A stretch of 64,000 nt of DNA from an uncultured Aquimarina sp. (GCA_947492105.1 CANLMN010000013.1:1-64000), one strand, 5' to 3'; shown: positions 9,032-16,997, numbered from the stretch's first letter. Notes: a model not told the origin generated them from the letters alone. A program made the numbers and translations.

Positions 9032-9772
9032 GTTGAGGCTCTCACACCACCGTACGTACGGGTCTCGTATACGGCGGTTCACCAGATTGAAGTCTGTAGC
9101 GTATTTATGTAATCTAGCATAGGTTTGTATCCTTTTCGTTTAAGCCTAGAAAGCGTGATCGTTGTTTTAAGAATAGGGCTTTGGACTACTACCCAGCCTC
9201 CCATTCTTGTACGACTCCAAGCGTAGGCTTGTCCGCTTTCTATTCCTAGTCGAATTAGGTTTTTACGTTTCCTTTCAAGCTTTTTCCAATCATGCCAAAT
9301 ACAATATCGCAACCGATTACGCAGCCATTCATCCAACTTTTTAATTTTGGCGTAGATCTTTGTTAATCGATAATTATTCATCCAGCCCCTACAAATTTGA
9401 TTCAACTTTTCGAGTCTTTCTGAGAATGACATTGGTTTGGTTTTCTTGGTAATACTTTTTAGATTACGTTTAAACTTTGCCCAACTCCCCTTAGCTACAA
9501 CAAGTTGATATTGTCCTTTTGTATCTTTGTTGTAGATTGGCACAAATCCATGTCTTAATAACTCAAAATTTACAGGTCTACGGATGCCGCTCTTTCAGTG
9601 CATGGATCACTCCAAACCACCTTGCCACTTACTTTGCTTACGGACACGACTCCGCGCATTAGGAACTTAAACCCCTTGGGACGTTCATACTAATGAACTA
9701 TATTTACCATTCAAGGCACATACAATTTGTATAATGCATATGCACCCTGCGGGATGCTACGGCACCATACAC
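9032..9772 (-). mobile_element. Internally deleted group II intron in an attC-like site
   Basis: Read on the minus strand, the element starts GTGTATGGTGCC (9772), runs through domain I-like structure (GGAGTCGTGTCCG; about 9650), then jumps to the 3' part of a maturase (9543-9079) and a domain V-like hairpin (GAACCGCCGTATAC ... GTACGGTGGTG, about 9083-9045), ending ...CCTCAAC at 9032. The reverse transcriptase part is missing. The intron sits 5 bp from the joint GTTGTGC (9778) of the next cassette and is opposite to the cassette genes, as known for attC-invading class C introns. Because it interrupts the site, the attC of the preceding cassette can no longer be rebuilt cleanly. Confidence 0.75.
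9079..9543 (-). pseudogene. ltrA: Group II intron maturase, C-terminal fragment
   Basis: 154 aa covering only the maturase (GIIM) and C-terminal DNA-binding region: SFSERLEKLNQICRGWMNNY, LDEWLRNRLRYCIWHDWK and AYAWSRTRMGGWVVVQSP are typical of LtrA-like proteins. The frame continues upstream to KSGIRRPVNFELLRHGF and then meets a TGA, so the listed GTG start is not a true start. The palm and fingers with YADD are absent, so no reverse transcriptase activity is possible. The fragment belongs to the intron at 9032-9772 and is not part of the cassette cargo. Confidence 0.85.
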
Positions 9773-9854
9773 GGAAGGTTGTGCCACATTTAAGACAAAC
9801 AGCAGGCAACCATTTTAGACTTTATCACGTCTATGTAAATAGATAACCGAATTA

Positions 9855-11774
9855 ATGAAAAAAACATACCTGATTTTAGCCGTAATCGTGATATATATCA
9901 ATACGAACTATGGACAAGAACTTTACGCAGGATTTAAAACCTTAAGGCTAGAAGATAACACGCGAACTTACAAACCCAAAACAAAAAAAACAGACAGCTT
10001 ACACTATAGACCTGTTGATTTAGATATTTGGTATCCCTCAAAAGAAAAAAAAGGAAAACCTATGCTTTTCAGGGATTTGTTCAGTCTATTCGAACAACGC
10101 GCAGTTGCCTATCAAGACAACGATGATTTTTCTGGGATGACCGAGGAATTGGCTCAATTTTATGTTGCAGAACTTGGGGTAGGAACAGACGGAAAAAGAT
10201 TGTTGAATATCAAAACTGATACATATTCCAGTCTTAAAACGATTGAAACCAAACACCCTGTAGTTATTTATATGGCTGGTTTCAATGGAATGGGGTTTGA
10301 GAATTACAAAATCCTTGAAACGTTAGCTCAAAATGGATATTTGGTAATTTCGGTTTGGAGTGTTGGACGCTATCCTGGAAATATGACTAACCAAATGGCA
10401 GATATGATGGAACAAGTTTATGATGCAGAGTTTGCCATAAAATATTTGACTAATAATAAATTAGTAAATGCTGACTTTAACAATGTAGCCTTGATTGGAT
10501 GTAGTTGGGGCGGAATGAGTTCAGCAGTTCTTGCTAAAAGAAATCCTAAAATAAAGGCATTTGTTTCTCTCGATGGTACTGAAACACATTTTTTTGGTGA
10601 AAACGAAGAAGATGATGGTTTCATTCAAGAAATTCACGATAATAATCTTTTACTACCGACCGAACAAAATTTGGATTATCTCTACTTGGAGAGTGGAGAT
10701 AAACTCGATGAATTTACGACCAACAAAGAATTTCATTATTATAAACAAACAGAAGCCCCAAAACATTATTTACGTTTCACAAATAGTCAGCACGCAGATT
10801 TTACTTGTGTTCCATCAATACTTGAATCCAATCAAAATACGGTTAAAATCCACAATGACATTCAATCTTTGACATTGTCCTACATAGACAAATCACTGAA
10901 ACAACAAAATATGTTTGATACAAACTGGAAAGAAATTTCATCTTTAAATTACACAACTAGCCAACCTTTTGACATTAAAAAAACACCTGGATTGTCCACA
11001 GAGTTTTCGGGTTTAATTCTTGATAAAAAAACGAATCAGCCACTGCCCTATGTAAATATTGGTATTCTTAACAGAGAAATAGGTACGGTTTCCAATTCAA
11101 ATGGTAAATTCTCATTAGAACTAAAAGAAGAATTCAAAAACGACACGATAAGAATTTCCTCAATAAGCTTTAAGCCAGTCGAAATATTAATAAGGAACAT
11201 AATCCAAAAAACAGAACCAACTATATACAAATTAGAAGAAGATATAAGCGAGCTAAATGAAGTTGTCATTACTGCAAAAAGCTTCAAAAAAAGAACGCTT
11301 GGAAATAAAACAGAATCGAAATTCGTAAGCACAGGATTTAGTTATGACCAACTTGGTGCGGAAATGGGTGTTAAAATTAATATTCGTAAAAATCCAACAA
11401 TTGTAGATGCATTTAATTTTAATATTCCTTACAACAGATTGAGTGCAAAATCCGTTTTTAGACTTAACTTTTACAGTATAAACAAAAGGAAACCAGGTGT
11501 TAATTTACTTAAAGACAATATTCTGTTTACTATTGAACCAAAACAAAAAGGCAATGTAACTATTGACTTAAAACCTTATGACATTGTTTTGACAGATGAT
11601 GTAATTGTTACGCTGGAATGGGTTGAGAGTAAAGGAAAGAACAATAAGGGCGAGGCTATTTTTTTCTCACTTGGAGTTTTTAATAGTGGAACGCTTTACA
11701 AAAAATCAAGCCAAGCCAAATTTAAAAAGCACAGTAGTATGGGAGTTGGATTTAACATAAATGTGAGGTATTAA
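9855..11774 (+). CDS. Secreted alpha/beta-hydrolase with carboxypeptidase-regulatory-like domain
   Basis: 639 aa with a Sec signal peptide (KKTYLILAVIVIYINTNYGQ). Residues about 40-350 are an alpha/beta-hydrolase of the dienelactone hydrolase / PAF-acetylhydrolase type: VVIYMAGFNGMG near the oxyanion hole, nucleophile elbow GCSWGGM near residue 217, and a candidate His in NSQHADFT. Residues about 375-460 form a carboxypeptidase-D regulatory-like beta domain (GLILDKKTNQPLPYVNI ... GTVSNSNGKFSLEL), common in Bacteroidota envelope proteins. The C-terminal 170 residues are unassigned beta-rich sequence without a clear type IX signal. Cassette start GTTGTGCCAC (9778) matches the end GTGGCAC-TATAAC (11780-11792). 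Substrate unknown; an envelope or lipid/ester target is a guess. Confidence 0.75.
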   Translation: MKKTYLILAVIVIYINTNYGQELYAGFKTLRLEDNTRTYKPKTKKTDSLHYRPVDLDIWYPSKEKKGKPMLFRDLFSLFEQRAVAYQDNDDFSGMTEELAQFYVAELGVGTDGKRLLNIKTDTYSSLKTIETKHPVVIYMAGFNGMGFENYKILETLAQNGYLVISVWSVGRYPGNMTNQMADMMEQVYDAEFAIKYLTNNKLVNADFNNVALIGCSWGGMSSAVLAKRNPKIKAFVSLDGTETHFFGENEEDDGFIQEIHDNNLLLPTEQNLDYLYLESGDKLDEFTTNKEFHYYKQTEAPKHYLRFTNSQHADFTCVPSILESNQNTVKIHNDIQSLTLSYIDKSLKQQNMFDTNWKEISSLNYTTSQPFDIKKTPGLSTEFSGLILDKKTNQPLPYVNIGILNREIGTVSNSNGKFSLELKEEFKNDTIRISSISFKPVEILIRNIIQKTEPTIYKLEEDISELNEVVITAKSFKKRTLGNKTESKFVSTGFSYDQLGAEMGVKINIRKNPTIVDAFNFNIPYNRLSAKSVFRLNFYSINKRKPGVNLLKDNILFTIEPKQKGNVTIDLKPYDIVLTDDVIVTLEWVESKGKNNKGEAIFFSLGVFNSGTLYKKSSQAKFKKHSSMGVGFNINVRY

Positions 11775-11788
11775 AAAACGTGGCACTA

Positions 11789-12396
11789 TAACTAGGCATA
11801 TGGCGTGCCGATAGGCAAACGCTATAGGTCCAGTTGACTGATCCGCCACTTGCATAAGGGGGAAAACGATTTTGGAGATGCTATTTTGGGGGTTAAAAAT
11901 AGCGTCCTGCTATTGGAGTAGCAGTGTTTTTGGTGTTAAAAACTATATCCTTAGGGATTTTTAGTGGTTAAACCCCAAATATGATGCTATTTATTGCTAA
12001 TTATTTCAGTTGAGTCCATAGCGATCCTGTATGGGCAATAGGAGCTGTTTTTTGGTCTTTTGGGAGACCTTTGGTTTTCTGTATTTCTGGTCGTAGGATT
12101 TTACGGCTACTATACAATGATGCAAAACCCATCAATTAGTAGGTCTCCATTGAGGTATTATTGTACCTGTAGTCGTTTATAAGCGTTTACAAACATTTAC
12201 AAATGATTTTGACTAATCTATAATCATGGATGTATCCAGAGTCTGATAGTTCATCTCACGACATGCTCTATATCTCTATAAAAATCTGATTAAATATCAT
12301 TTAAAGAACATACAAGACTTTGTTTTTTATTGAAATCTGTTAGATTTGTGAATTATATAATGGAAATATAGTTACTATGGTAACTATATTCCTACG
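11789..12396 (+). repeat. Giant attC-like site (type B), full copy 3
   Basis: 608 bp, the most divergent of the three full copies but still near-identical. The terminal palindrome has one mismatch (CTATGG for CCATGG). The right joint CCTACG|TTACAAAAC is the same as in copy 2, because the second toxin cassette follows. Confidence 0.75.
12319..12348 (+). promoter_or_regulatory. Promoter inside giant attC copy 3
   Basis: TTTG (12319-12322), 18 bp, TAGATTTG (12341-12348). Both boxes and the spacing are kept although bases between them differ from the other copies (TTTTTTATTG for TTTTTGATTG). Confidence 0.65.
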
Positions 12397-12432
12397 TTAC
12401 AAAACATAAAAACTCACTAAAAACCTAAAAGT

Positions 12433-13464
12433 ATGGTGTCAAATTCTCTATTTAATCTGCAATCTGTTGATAGCGAACTTAGGTCAGCTATGAATCTTGC
12501 TTTGTTCGATTTTGGAAAACCTCATAGTAGTGTAGATTTCTGGGCAATGACAAGCTTACAAAGAAACATTGAGAGTGCAGCTAGAAAGATACGTAATAAA
12601 CATAGCTCTTTTGGTGGAAGTAGATTTGGAATTGATCCTCCAGGAAACGGATTTAGAATAACTTTTGGACTTCAAATCTTGGTTGGTTATAAAATTAGAT
12701 TGAGAGGAAATGCTAATATTGGTTATGGAAATCGATGGGGTAATTTTGGAGCAACATCATCACTTCACTTCGCCGCATATAATGGTGGAGTTGGTACTGG
12801 TGTTCATAAAAGTAATTTAGTAGTAGATTTGACCGCTGCTGTAAATCTGACAGTTGGAGGTGGACAAGGAACACCTTTACAATCTTATTCCTTAAATTAC
12901 AATTCACCAATACCAACCCTCAATGATTTTCAAAACTCTTTGAGTTATGGACAGTTACTAACGTGGAACTCTGGGATTAATGAGAATCAATTTTCTTTAG
13001 ATAGAATCCAACGAGAAGGAATGATTGGGTTTCGATTAGGAAATGTCAATGTAAGCACCAATAATGATACAAGAAGGTTTTATCTCGGAGGTGGAACAGA
13101 TATGGGATGGACAGGTGGAATATCAGCAGCCACTCCTTTTTTTGAAGTTGGGTTTCAAGATTTTTCAGGGGATTATTTTAGATCAGGTAAATCTAGAGAA
13201 ACAAATGATGATATTGATAGGGATTTAATGAGAAGTAAAGAAAATAGCAACCCATTTACAGAGCGTTTTCATAGACAAACAGCTTATCAAAAAAATCTAA
13301 ACAAAGCCTCAACTTACATTCGAATTAACAATAATGGGTATAATGCTACAATAGATTTAATAGGAGATGCTTGGCTACAAAATGCTATCCATAAAGCTAT
13401 CAAAGATTTCAAATTTGAATATAATCATAAAAATATAGAAGTATGGGGTGGAAAAAAATGGTGA
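12433..13464 (+). CDS. Probable polymorphic toxin module, copy 2
   Basis: 343 aa, nearly identical to the protein at 7455-8480 for residues 1-245 (differences seen: G/R near 67, R/G near 75 and D/N near 203). It then differs completely over about 35 residues (SGKSRETNDDIDRDLMRSKE ...) before the shared HRQTAYQ end and WGGKKW. The change is confined to one surface-like charged block, so this block probably sets specificity. As in copy 1 there is no signal peptide or delivery domain, and the last 22 bp overlap the lipoprotein gene. The cassette runs from GTTACAAAAC (12396) to GTTTTGTAAC (13976-13985), an exact inverse match. Confidence 0.6.
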   Translation: MVSNSLFNLQSVDSELRSAMNLALFDFGKPHSSVDFWAMTSLQRNIESAARKIRNKHSSFGGSRFGIDPPGNGFRITFGLQILVGYKIRLRGNANIGYGNRWGNFGATSSLHFAAYNGGVGTGVHKSNLVVDLTAAVNLTVGGGQGTPLQSYSLNYNSPIPTLNDFQNSLSYGQLLTWNSGINENQFSLDRIQREGMIGFRLGNVNVSTNNDTRRFYLGGGTDMGWTGGISAATPFFEVGFQDFSGDYFRSGKSRETNDDIDRDLMRSKENSNPFTERFHRQTAYQKNLNKASTYIRINNNGYNATIDLIGDAWLQNAIHKAIKDFKFEYNHKNIEVWGGKKW

Positions 13465-13967
13465 TTTTAGTTTTAACTATAATTTCTTTAAATAGTTGCT
13501 GTATTCCATTTCTACAAAAAAAATATTACACGACAGAATACGGAAGTAATAGACCAAAAAAGAATAAATTTAAACTTTTCAAAACACAGGGTAAATTAGG
13601 ACAAAAATTCATTGATGAAAACTCTGTGTATGTTAAAATTGACTCCGTTTATGGAAAAAACCCAAAAACTGGAGTAGTTGAATTATCAATTACCAAGTCA
13701 TATGAAAGATATTTTAAGACAGGACAATATATTCAAGGAACAGGTGAAAAGGATTCGGACTTAACATTAAAAGATTATAATAATTTAAAGTCAGGAATTA
13801 TAGGTTATTACAAAATAAAGAACAATAAAATTTTATATGAATATTTCTTAGTAACTCCCCAAAATTGTGGAGACTATTATAAGGCTAAAAACGGAATAGT
13901 TGGAGATAGTATTGCTGGTTATAAAAGAATAAAAATAGAAGGATTAACTGGAACACCTGATTGGTAA
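13443..13967 (+). CDS. Lipoprotein, likely partner/immunity of the toxin module, copy 2
   Basis: 174 aa with a lipoprotein signal (MGWKKMVILVLTIISLNSCC). It is a clear paralogue of 8459-8983: shared are the signal region, YYTTEYGSNRP, SGIIGYYKI, LVTPQNCG and GLTGTPDW. The region between residues about 45 and 110 is strongly divergent. The start lies in the 3' end of the toxin-like gene. Divergence here together with the local block change in the upstream gene suggests a matched pair. It should sit in a membrane facing the periplasm or cell surface, which fits protection from a toxin acting on the envelope or arriving from outside; the function is inferred. Confidence 0.65.
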   Translation: MGWKKMVILVLTIISLNSCCIPFLQKKYYTTEYGSNRPKKNKFKLFKTQGKLGQKFIDENSVYVKIDSVYGKNPKTGVVELSITKSYERYFKTGQYIQGTGEKDSDLTLKDYNNLKSGIIGYYKIKNNKILYEYFLVTPQNCGDYYKAKNGIVGDSIAGYKRIKIEGLTGTPDW

Positions 13968-13978
13968 AAGAAAACGTT

Positions 13979-14042
13979 TTGTAACAGGTTTTATAATTCA
14001 TAGCTACCCTATCGGGATAGCTACGAAATTATACAGCAGGCG
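13979..14042 (+). other. attC-like recombination site, type C (short)
   Basis: 64 bp, classical attC size. AAC (13983-13985) and the joint G|TT of GTTAGCA (14042) flank a long imperfect hairpin: TATAATTCATAGCTACCC on the left and GGGATAGCTACGAAATTATA on the right, with loop TATC. The unpaired parts near the arms (AGGTTT and CAGCAGGC) act like the spacer bubble of attC sites. It follows the exact inverse of the cassette start. Confidence 0.75.
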
Positions 14043-14071
14043 TTAGCAGTTATTAGAAAAAATCAACACGA

Positions 14072-14854
14072 ATGAAAACATTTATAGCATTTTTTGATGT
14101 TCTTGGATTTAAAGAGTTTATATATAATAATGAACTAGATGAAGCAAAAAGACTTTTCAATCATCTATTAAGAGATTCTCAAACAGCAATAAGTGGAGAA
14201 AAATATATAAAGTTAAATTCTGGAATGGTTGTTCCTGACTTGAAAAATCAAAAAGTAAATTGCTTACACGTTTCTGACAGTATAATTTTTTGGACAAATA
14301 ACCACACCGAAGAAGATTTTAAAGATTTAGTTGAAGTATGCTATTCGTTCTACTGGAGAAGTTTACAGGCAACATTCCCTTTAAGAGGATGCTTAACATA
14401 TGGGGAAATTGACTTTAATCCAAGTACTATAAAAAATGATAATGGAATAGATTTTTATAATTATTCATTAATAGGAAAAGGACTTGTTGATGCTTATATA
14501 AAATCGGATAATATCGAATACGCTGGTTGTTTATTGGATGAATTAGCAATTGAAAAAGTTAGTGATACTCTAATCAACGAACTTATCTACGACCAAAAAA
14601 TATGTATGTATAAGGTTCCATATAAAAATGGAGAAAACTATGAGCACGTATTTAGACCAATAAAAGGAGACCATAATGACGTTTCTTTTCGTAATACTGC
14701 ACAAAGTATAAAAAGACTTTTTACTTATGCTTCTAAAACGGAATTGACAAATATGCCCGAAAGTGTAAAAAAGAAATTAAACAATACAATTGACTTTATA
14801 GGCTTTTTCAGAGAAACCGATAGAAATTTAAAGAATCCTAACAAACAAGAATAA
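14072..14854 (+). CDS. Nucleotide-cyclase-fold cassette protein, unknown function
   Basis: 260 aa, no signal peptide. The N-terminus IAFFDVLGFKEF carries the first candidate metal-binding Asp of the class III nucleotidyl cyclase fold, and HVSDSIIFW carries the second; a later FPLRGCLTYGEI is also typical of cyclase-like proteins in defence and signalling contexts. A uridylate/cytidylate cyclase of Pycsar type is possible, but no effector gene is intact next to it and base-selecting residues were not identified, so no product is claimed. The cassette starts at GTTAGCAG (14042). Its own 3' site is missing: group II intron sequence begins directly after the stop codon (14854). Confidence 0.55.
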   Translation: MKTFIAFFDVLGFKEFIYNNELDEAKRLFNHLLRDSQTAISGEKYIKLNSGMVVPDLKNQKVNCLHVSDSIIFWTNNHTEEDFKDLVEVCYSFYWRSLQATFPLRGCLTYGEIDFNPSTIKNDNGIDFYNYSLIGKGLVDAYIKSDNIEYAGCLLDELAIEKVSDTLINELIYDQKICMYKVPYKNGENYEHVFRPIKGDHNDVSFRNTAQSIKRLFTYASKTELTNMPESVKKKLNNTIDFIGFFRETDRNLKNPNKQE

Positions 14855-15536
14855 CAACTACATTATGGTTTTGATAAATGGTTAGAAAAGAACGACAAAA
14901 CAGTAACCTACACACGTTATGCCGACGATGTGATTGTGAATTGTAAAAATCAAAAGCACGCAGAACAAACACTCAATGCTATCCAAAACAGAATGCATCA
15001 AATTGGTCTGGAGTTACATCCACAGAAGACCAAAATAGTGTATTGTAAGGACTATCGAAGAAAACTTAACTACTACAACCTAAAATTTGATTTTCTGGGC
15101 TATTCTTTCAGCCTAGGACTTCCAAATCCAAAAAGCGAAGTGGATTATTTCTAGGGTTCGATTGTAGCATCAGCATAAGTTCAAGAAAACAGATTCCCGA
15201 TAAGCTAAGAGAACTCAAAGTGCATAGGATGACTGCGAACAGTATCGTAGGGATTGCAAAAATTCTTAATCCAATGATTAGAGGATGGATCAATTACTAC
15301 GGGAAATTTAGGAAATCTATGCTCCATGGTGTCTTCAAACTATTGAATAATCGTTTAGTGAAATGGGCAAGAAAAAGGTATAAGCGATACAAGACGAGTA
15401 TAAAACGTGCTTATAAGTGGTTTAATAGAATTAAGGAACAATTCCCTAAGTTATTCTACCATTGGAGTATGGGATATACCAATTGAAAACGCTAATTTAG
15501 ATTTGTATAACAAGAGCCGTATGATGGGAGACTTTA
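14855..15536 (+). pseudogene. Group II intron remnant with broken reverse transcriptase/maturase
   Basis: Reading continues after the previous stop as HYGFDKWLEKN ... YTRYADDVIVN (YADD catalytic motif, about 14910-14940) to FDFLGYSF and a stop at 15154. A shifted frame then gives RKQIPDKLRELKVHRMTANS, IRGWINYYGKFRKS and FYHWSMGYTN to 15486. These are the C-terminal half of a group II intron reverse transcriptase, with the N-terminal half lost and at least one frameshift near 15150. A decayed domain V (GAGCCGTATGATGGGAGAC, 15514-15532) follows. It is on the same strand as the cassette genes, unlike the other two remnants, and belongs to a different intron lineage by sequence. Confidence 0.85.
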
Positions 15537-15773
15537 GGTGGCTCTTATGGTTGTTTTGGTTATATTCAAAAACAAGATATATATGCTACACCTGAATTAG
15601 CAATCAAAGCATCAGACGATGATGATTATGACGATGAAACGACAAACAAGGATTGGAAAAATATGGCAGATAAAATAATAAAATTATGGCGTAAGAATAA
15701 AAAAATGCTAATTCTTTTAGACTATCGAGATGAATCTTTAAATTATTATCCTACAATTGTTATAAAAGAATAA
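15537..15773 (+). pseudogene. 3' fragment of a cassette gene truncated by the intron
   Basis: An open frame without a start runs from the intron junction to TAA (15771-15773): GGSYGCFGYIQKQDIYATPE ... KASDDDDYDDETTNKDWKNM ... LILLDYRDESLNYYPTIVIKE. It has the composition of a normal coding sequence. The next gene starts 3 bp later, so the two were one operon in one cassette. The 5' part was lost together with the cassette start when the intron inserted or recombined. Family not recognised. Confidence 0.6.
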
Positions 15774-15775
15774 TT

Positions 15776-16012
15776 ATGAAAGTATCAATAATAACGTTAG
15801 GTATTATAGGCCTGTTAATAGGATTATTTCTACCTGTGTTCAGTATTCTTTGGGAATTATCCGAAATTCGTGGAGCTTGTCAAGATTGCCCTGTTAATTT
15901 TTGGAAAAACACAACTTCATCAGATATAATTAATATAATATTAATGGGACTTATAGGAGCTTTAATAGGAGGAGGAATAGGTTTCTTTATTCACAGAGTC
16001 TTAAAAAAATAA
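15776..16012 (+). CDS. Small two-helix membrane protein
   Basis: 78 aa. Two hydrophobic segments (about residues 3-26, ITLGIIGLLIGLFLPVFSIL, and 51-72, IILMGLIGALIGGGIGFFI) flank a loop with two Cys (GACQDCPVNFW) that would face the periplasm. The C-terminus HRVLKK is positive and cytosolic. The start is 3 bp after the stop of the truncated gene. The cassette end AACGTTTTGTAATAAC follows the stop, inverse to the start GTTACAAAAC that is now missing. Function unknown; as partner of the broken upstream gene it may no longer be useful. Confidence 0.65.
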   Translation: MKVSIITLGIIGLLIGLFLPVFSILWELSEIRGACQDCPVNFWKNTTSSDIINIILMGLIGALIGGGIGFFIHRVLKK

Positions 16013-16022
16013 CGTTTTGTAA

Positions 16023-16244
16023 TAACTAGGCATATGGCGTACCGATAGGCAAACGCTATAGGTCCTGTTGACTGATCCGCTACTTGCATAAGGGGGTAAA
16101 CGATTTTGGAGATGCTATTTTGGGGGTTAGAAATAGCGTTCTACTATTATTGTAGCATTGCTTGTGGTATTAAAAACTATATTCTTAGGAATTTATAGTA
16201 GTTAAACTACTAATATTATGCTATTTATTGCTAATTATTTCAGC
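16023..16244 (+). repeat. Giant attC-like site (type B), truncated copy 4
   Basis: About 222 bp matching the left third of the full copies, from TAACTAGGCATATGG to CTAATTATTTCAG. The right part with promoter, palindrome and joint has been replaced by intron-derived sequence. Confidence 0.7.
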
Positions 16245-16478
16245 ATAAGCATAATACCATAGACTGTTTGTGTTTAAGTATTGTAGTATCGCTTTCTTCA
16301 CTGTATATACGACGATAAACCAGCTTTCGAGGAACTAATGCCTCAAGAAGTTACTCTTGCTCACATGGGACTTGTACCCTCTAGATTAATTAGTTACCTT
16401 TCGGTAATAAAAGATGCCCCTGCTGGGCATACGCAATTTGTATAATACCTGTGTACACCCTGTGGGATACAAACACAC
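16245..16478 (-). mobile_element. Group II intron remnant (5' part, domain I)
   Basis: Read on the minus strand it begins GTGTGTTTGTATCCC (16478) and is followed by CAGGGTGTACA, CAATTTGTATAAT on the plus strand, and GAGGGTACAAGTCCC, GCAAGAG and CTCGAAAGCTGG, which look like group II domain I. The first 55 bp parallel the start of the intron at 9772 (shared plus-strand CAATTTGTATAAT and CCCTG-GGGAT). No maturase or domain V is left. Like the 9032-9772 intron it lies opposite to the cassette genes and directly before a cassette. Confidence 0.55.
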
Positions 16479-16516
16479 TATACAGCTCTATATGGACAAT
16501 AATATAACAGAATACA

Positions 16517-16984
16517 ATGAAAAACATAATCTTATTTTTAATTATAACATCGTCCATTTCGACTTTTTCTCAAAAAGATAAACCGAAAAATGAAATGAAC
16601 TTTTCGGGAGAATACTTTGGAGAGTTTAATGATATAAAAAATACTAAAGGAACAATAGAACTATTTCTATATCAATCTCAAAATGGATATAGTGATGGAA
16701 TAATTTTAATAAAAAAAAATAACACCGAAATAATATCTGGAATCATCAGAATTAACGGCAACGGGAAATTTATATCAGGAAATTTCACCCCATCTAAAAT
16801 TAAAAATATCAACTGGAATTCTGAAAAAACAAAAAATATAGCTCCTAAAGATTCATATGAATGTGGCTGGAATTTATTCGGAGAATTTAAAGATAAAAGT
16901 GGAAATCTAATACGTGGAAAAGCAGTCCCCTTAAATTGTACAGAATCTAATCTAATTGATTTTACACTAAATCGAAAAAAATAA
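16517..16984 (+). CDS. Small secreted protein, unknown function
   Basis: 155 aa with a Sec signal peptide (KNIILFLIITSSISTFS, cleavage likely before QKDK). The mature part is a beta-rich single domain: MNFSGEYFGEF ... GTIELFLYQS ... GIIRINGNGKFISGNFTP ... YECGWNLFGEF ... NCTES, with two Cys that may pair. No family recognised. The cassette end AAAGCTAATAAC (16990-17001) predicts a start GTTAGCTTT; the observed flank after the intron remnant, ACAGCTCTA (16482-16490), keeps only part of this, so the left joint is damaged. Confidence 0.65.
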   Translation: MKNIILFLIITSSISTFSQKDKPKNEMNFSGEYFGEFNDIKNTKGTIELFLYQSQNGYSDGIILIKKNNTEIISGIIRINGNGKFISGNFTPSKIKNINWNSEKTKNIAPKDSYECGWNLFGEFKDKSGNLIRGKAVPLNCTESNLIDFTLNRKK

Positions 16985-16997
16985 AAACTAAAGCTAA

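Noticed and set aside
9079-9543. 154-aa maturase frame as a functional gene
   Set aside because: It is only the C-terminal part; the frame upstream continues without a proper start into a stop, and the catalytic domain is missing.
3716-12396. The 607-bp repeats as insertion sequences
   Set aside because: No conserved reading frame, no target duplication seen, and their ends coincide with the inverse of each cassette start, which fits recombination sites better. A MITE-like origin is kept as an alternative.
14855-15536. Reverse transcriptase as retron or diversity-generating element
   Set aside because: The C-terminal maturase segment (RGWINYYGKF, FYHWS) and a nearby domain V-like hairpin are group II intron features; no template repeat or retron RNA was found.
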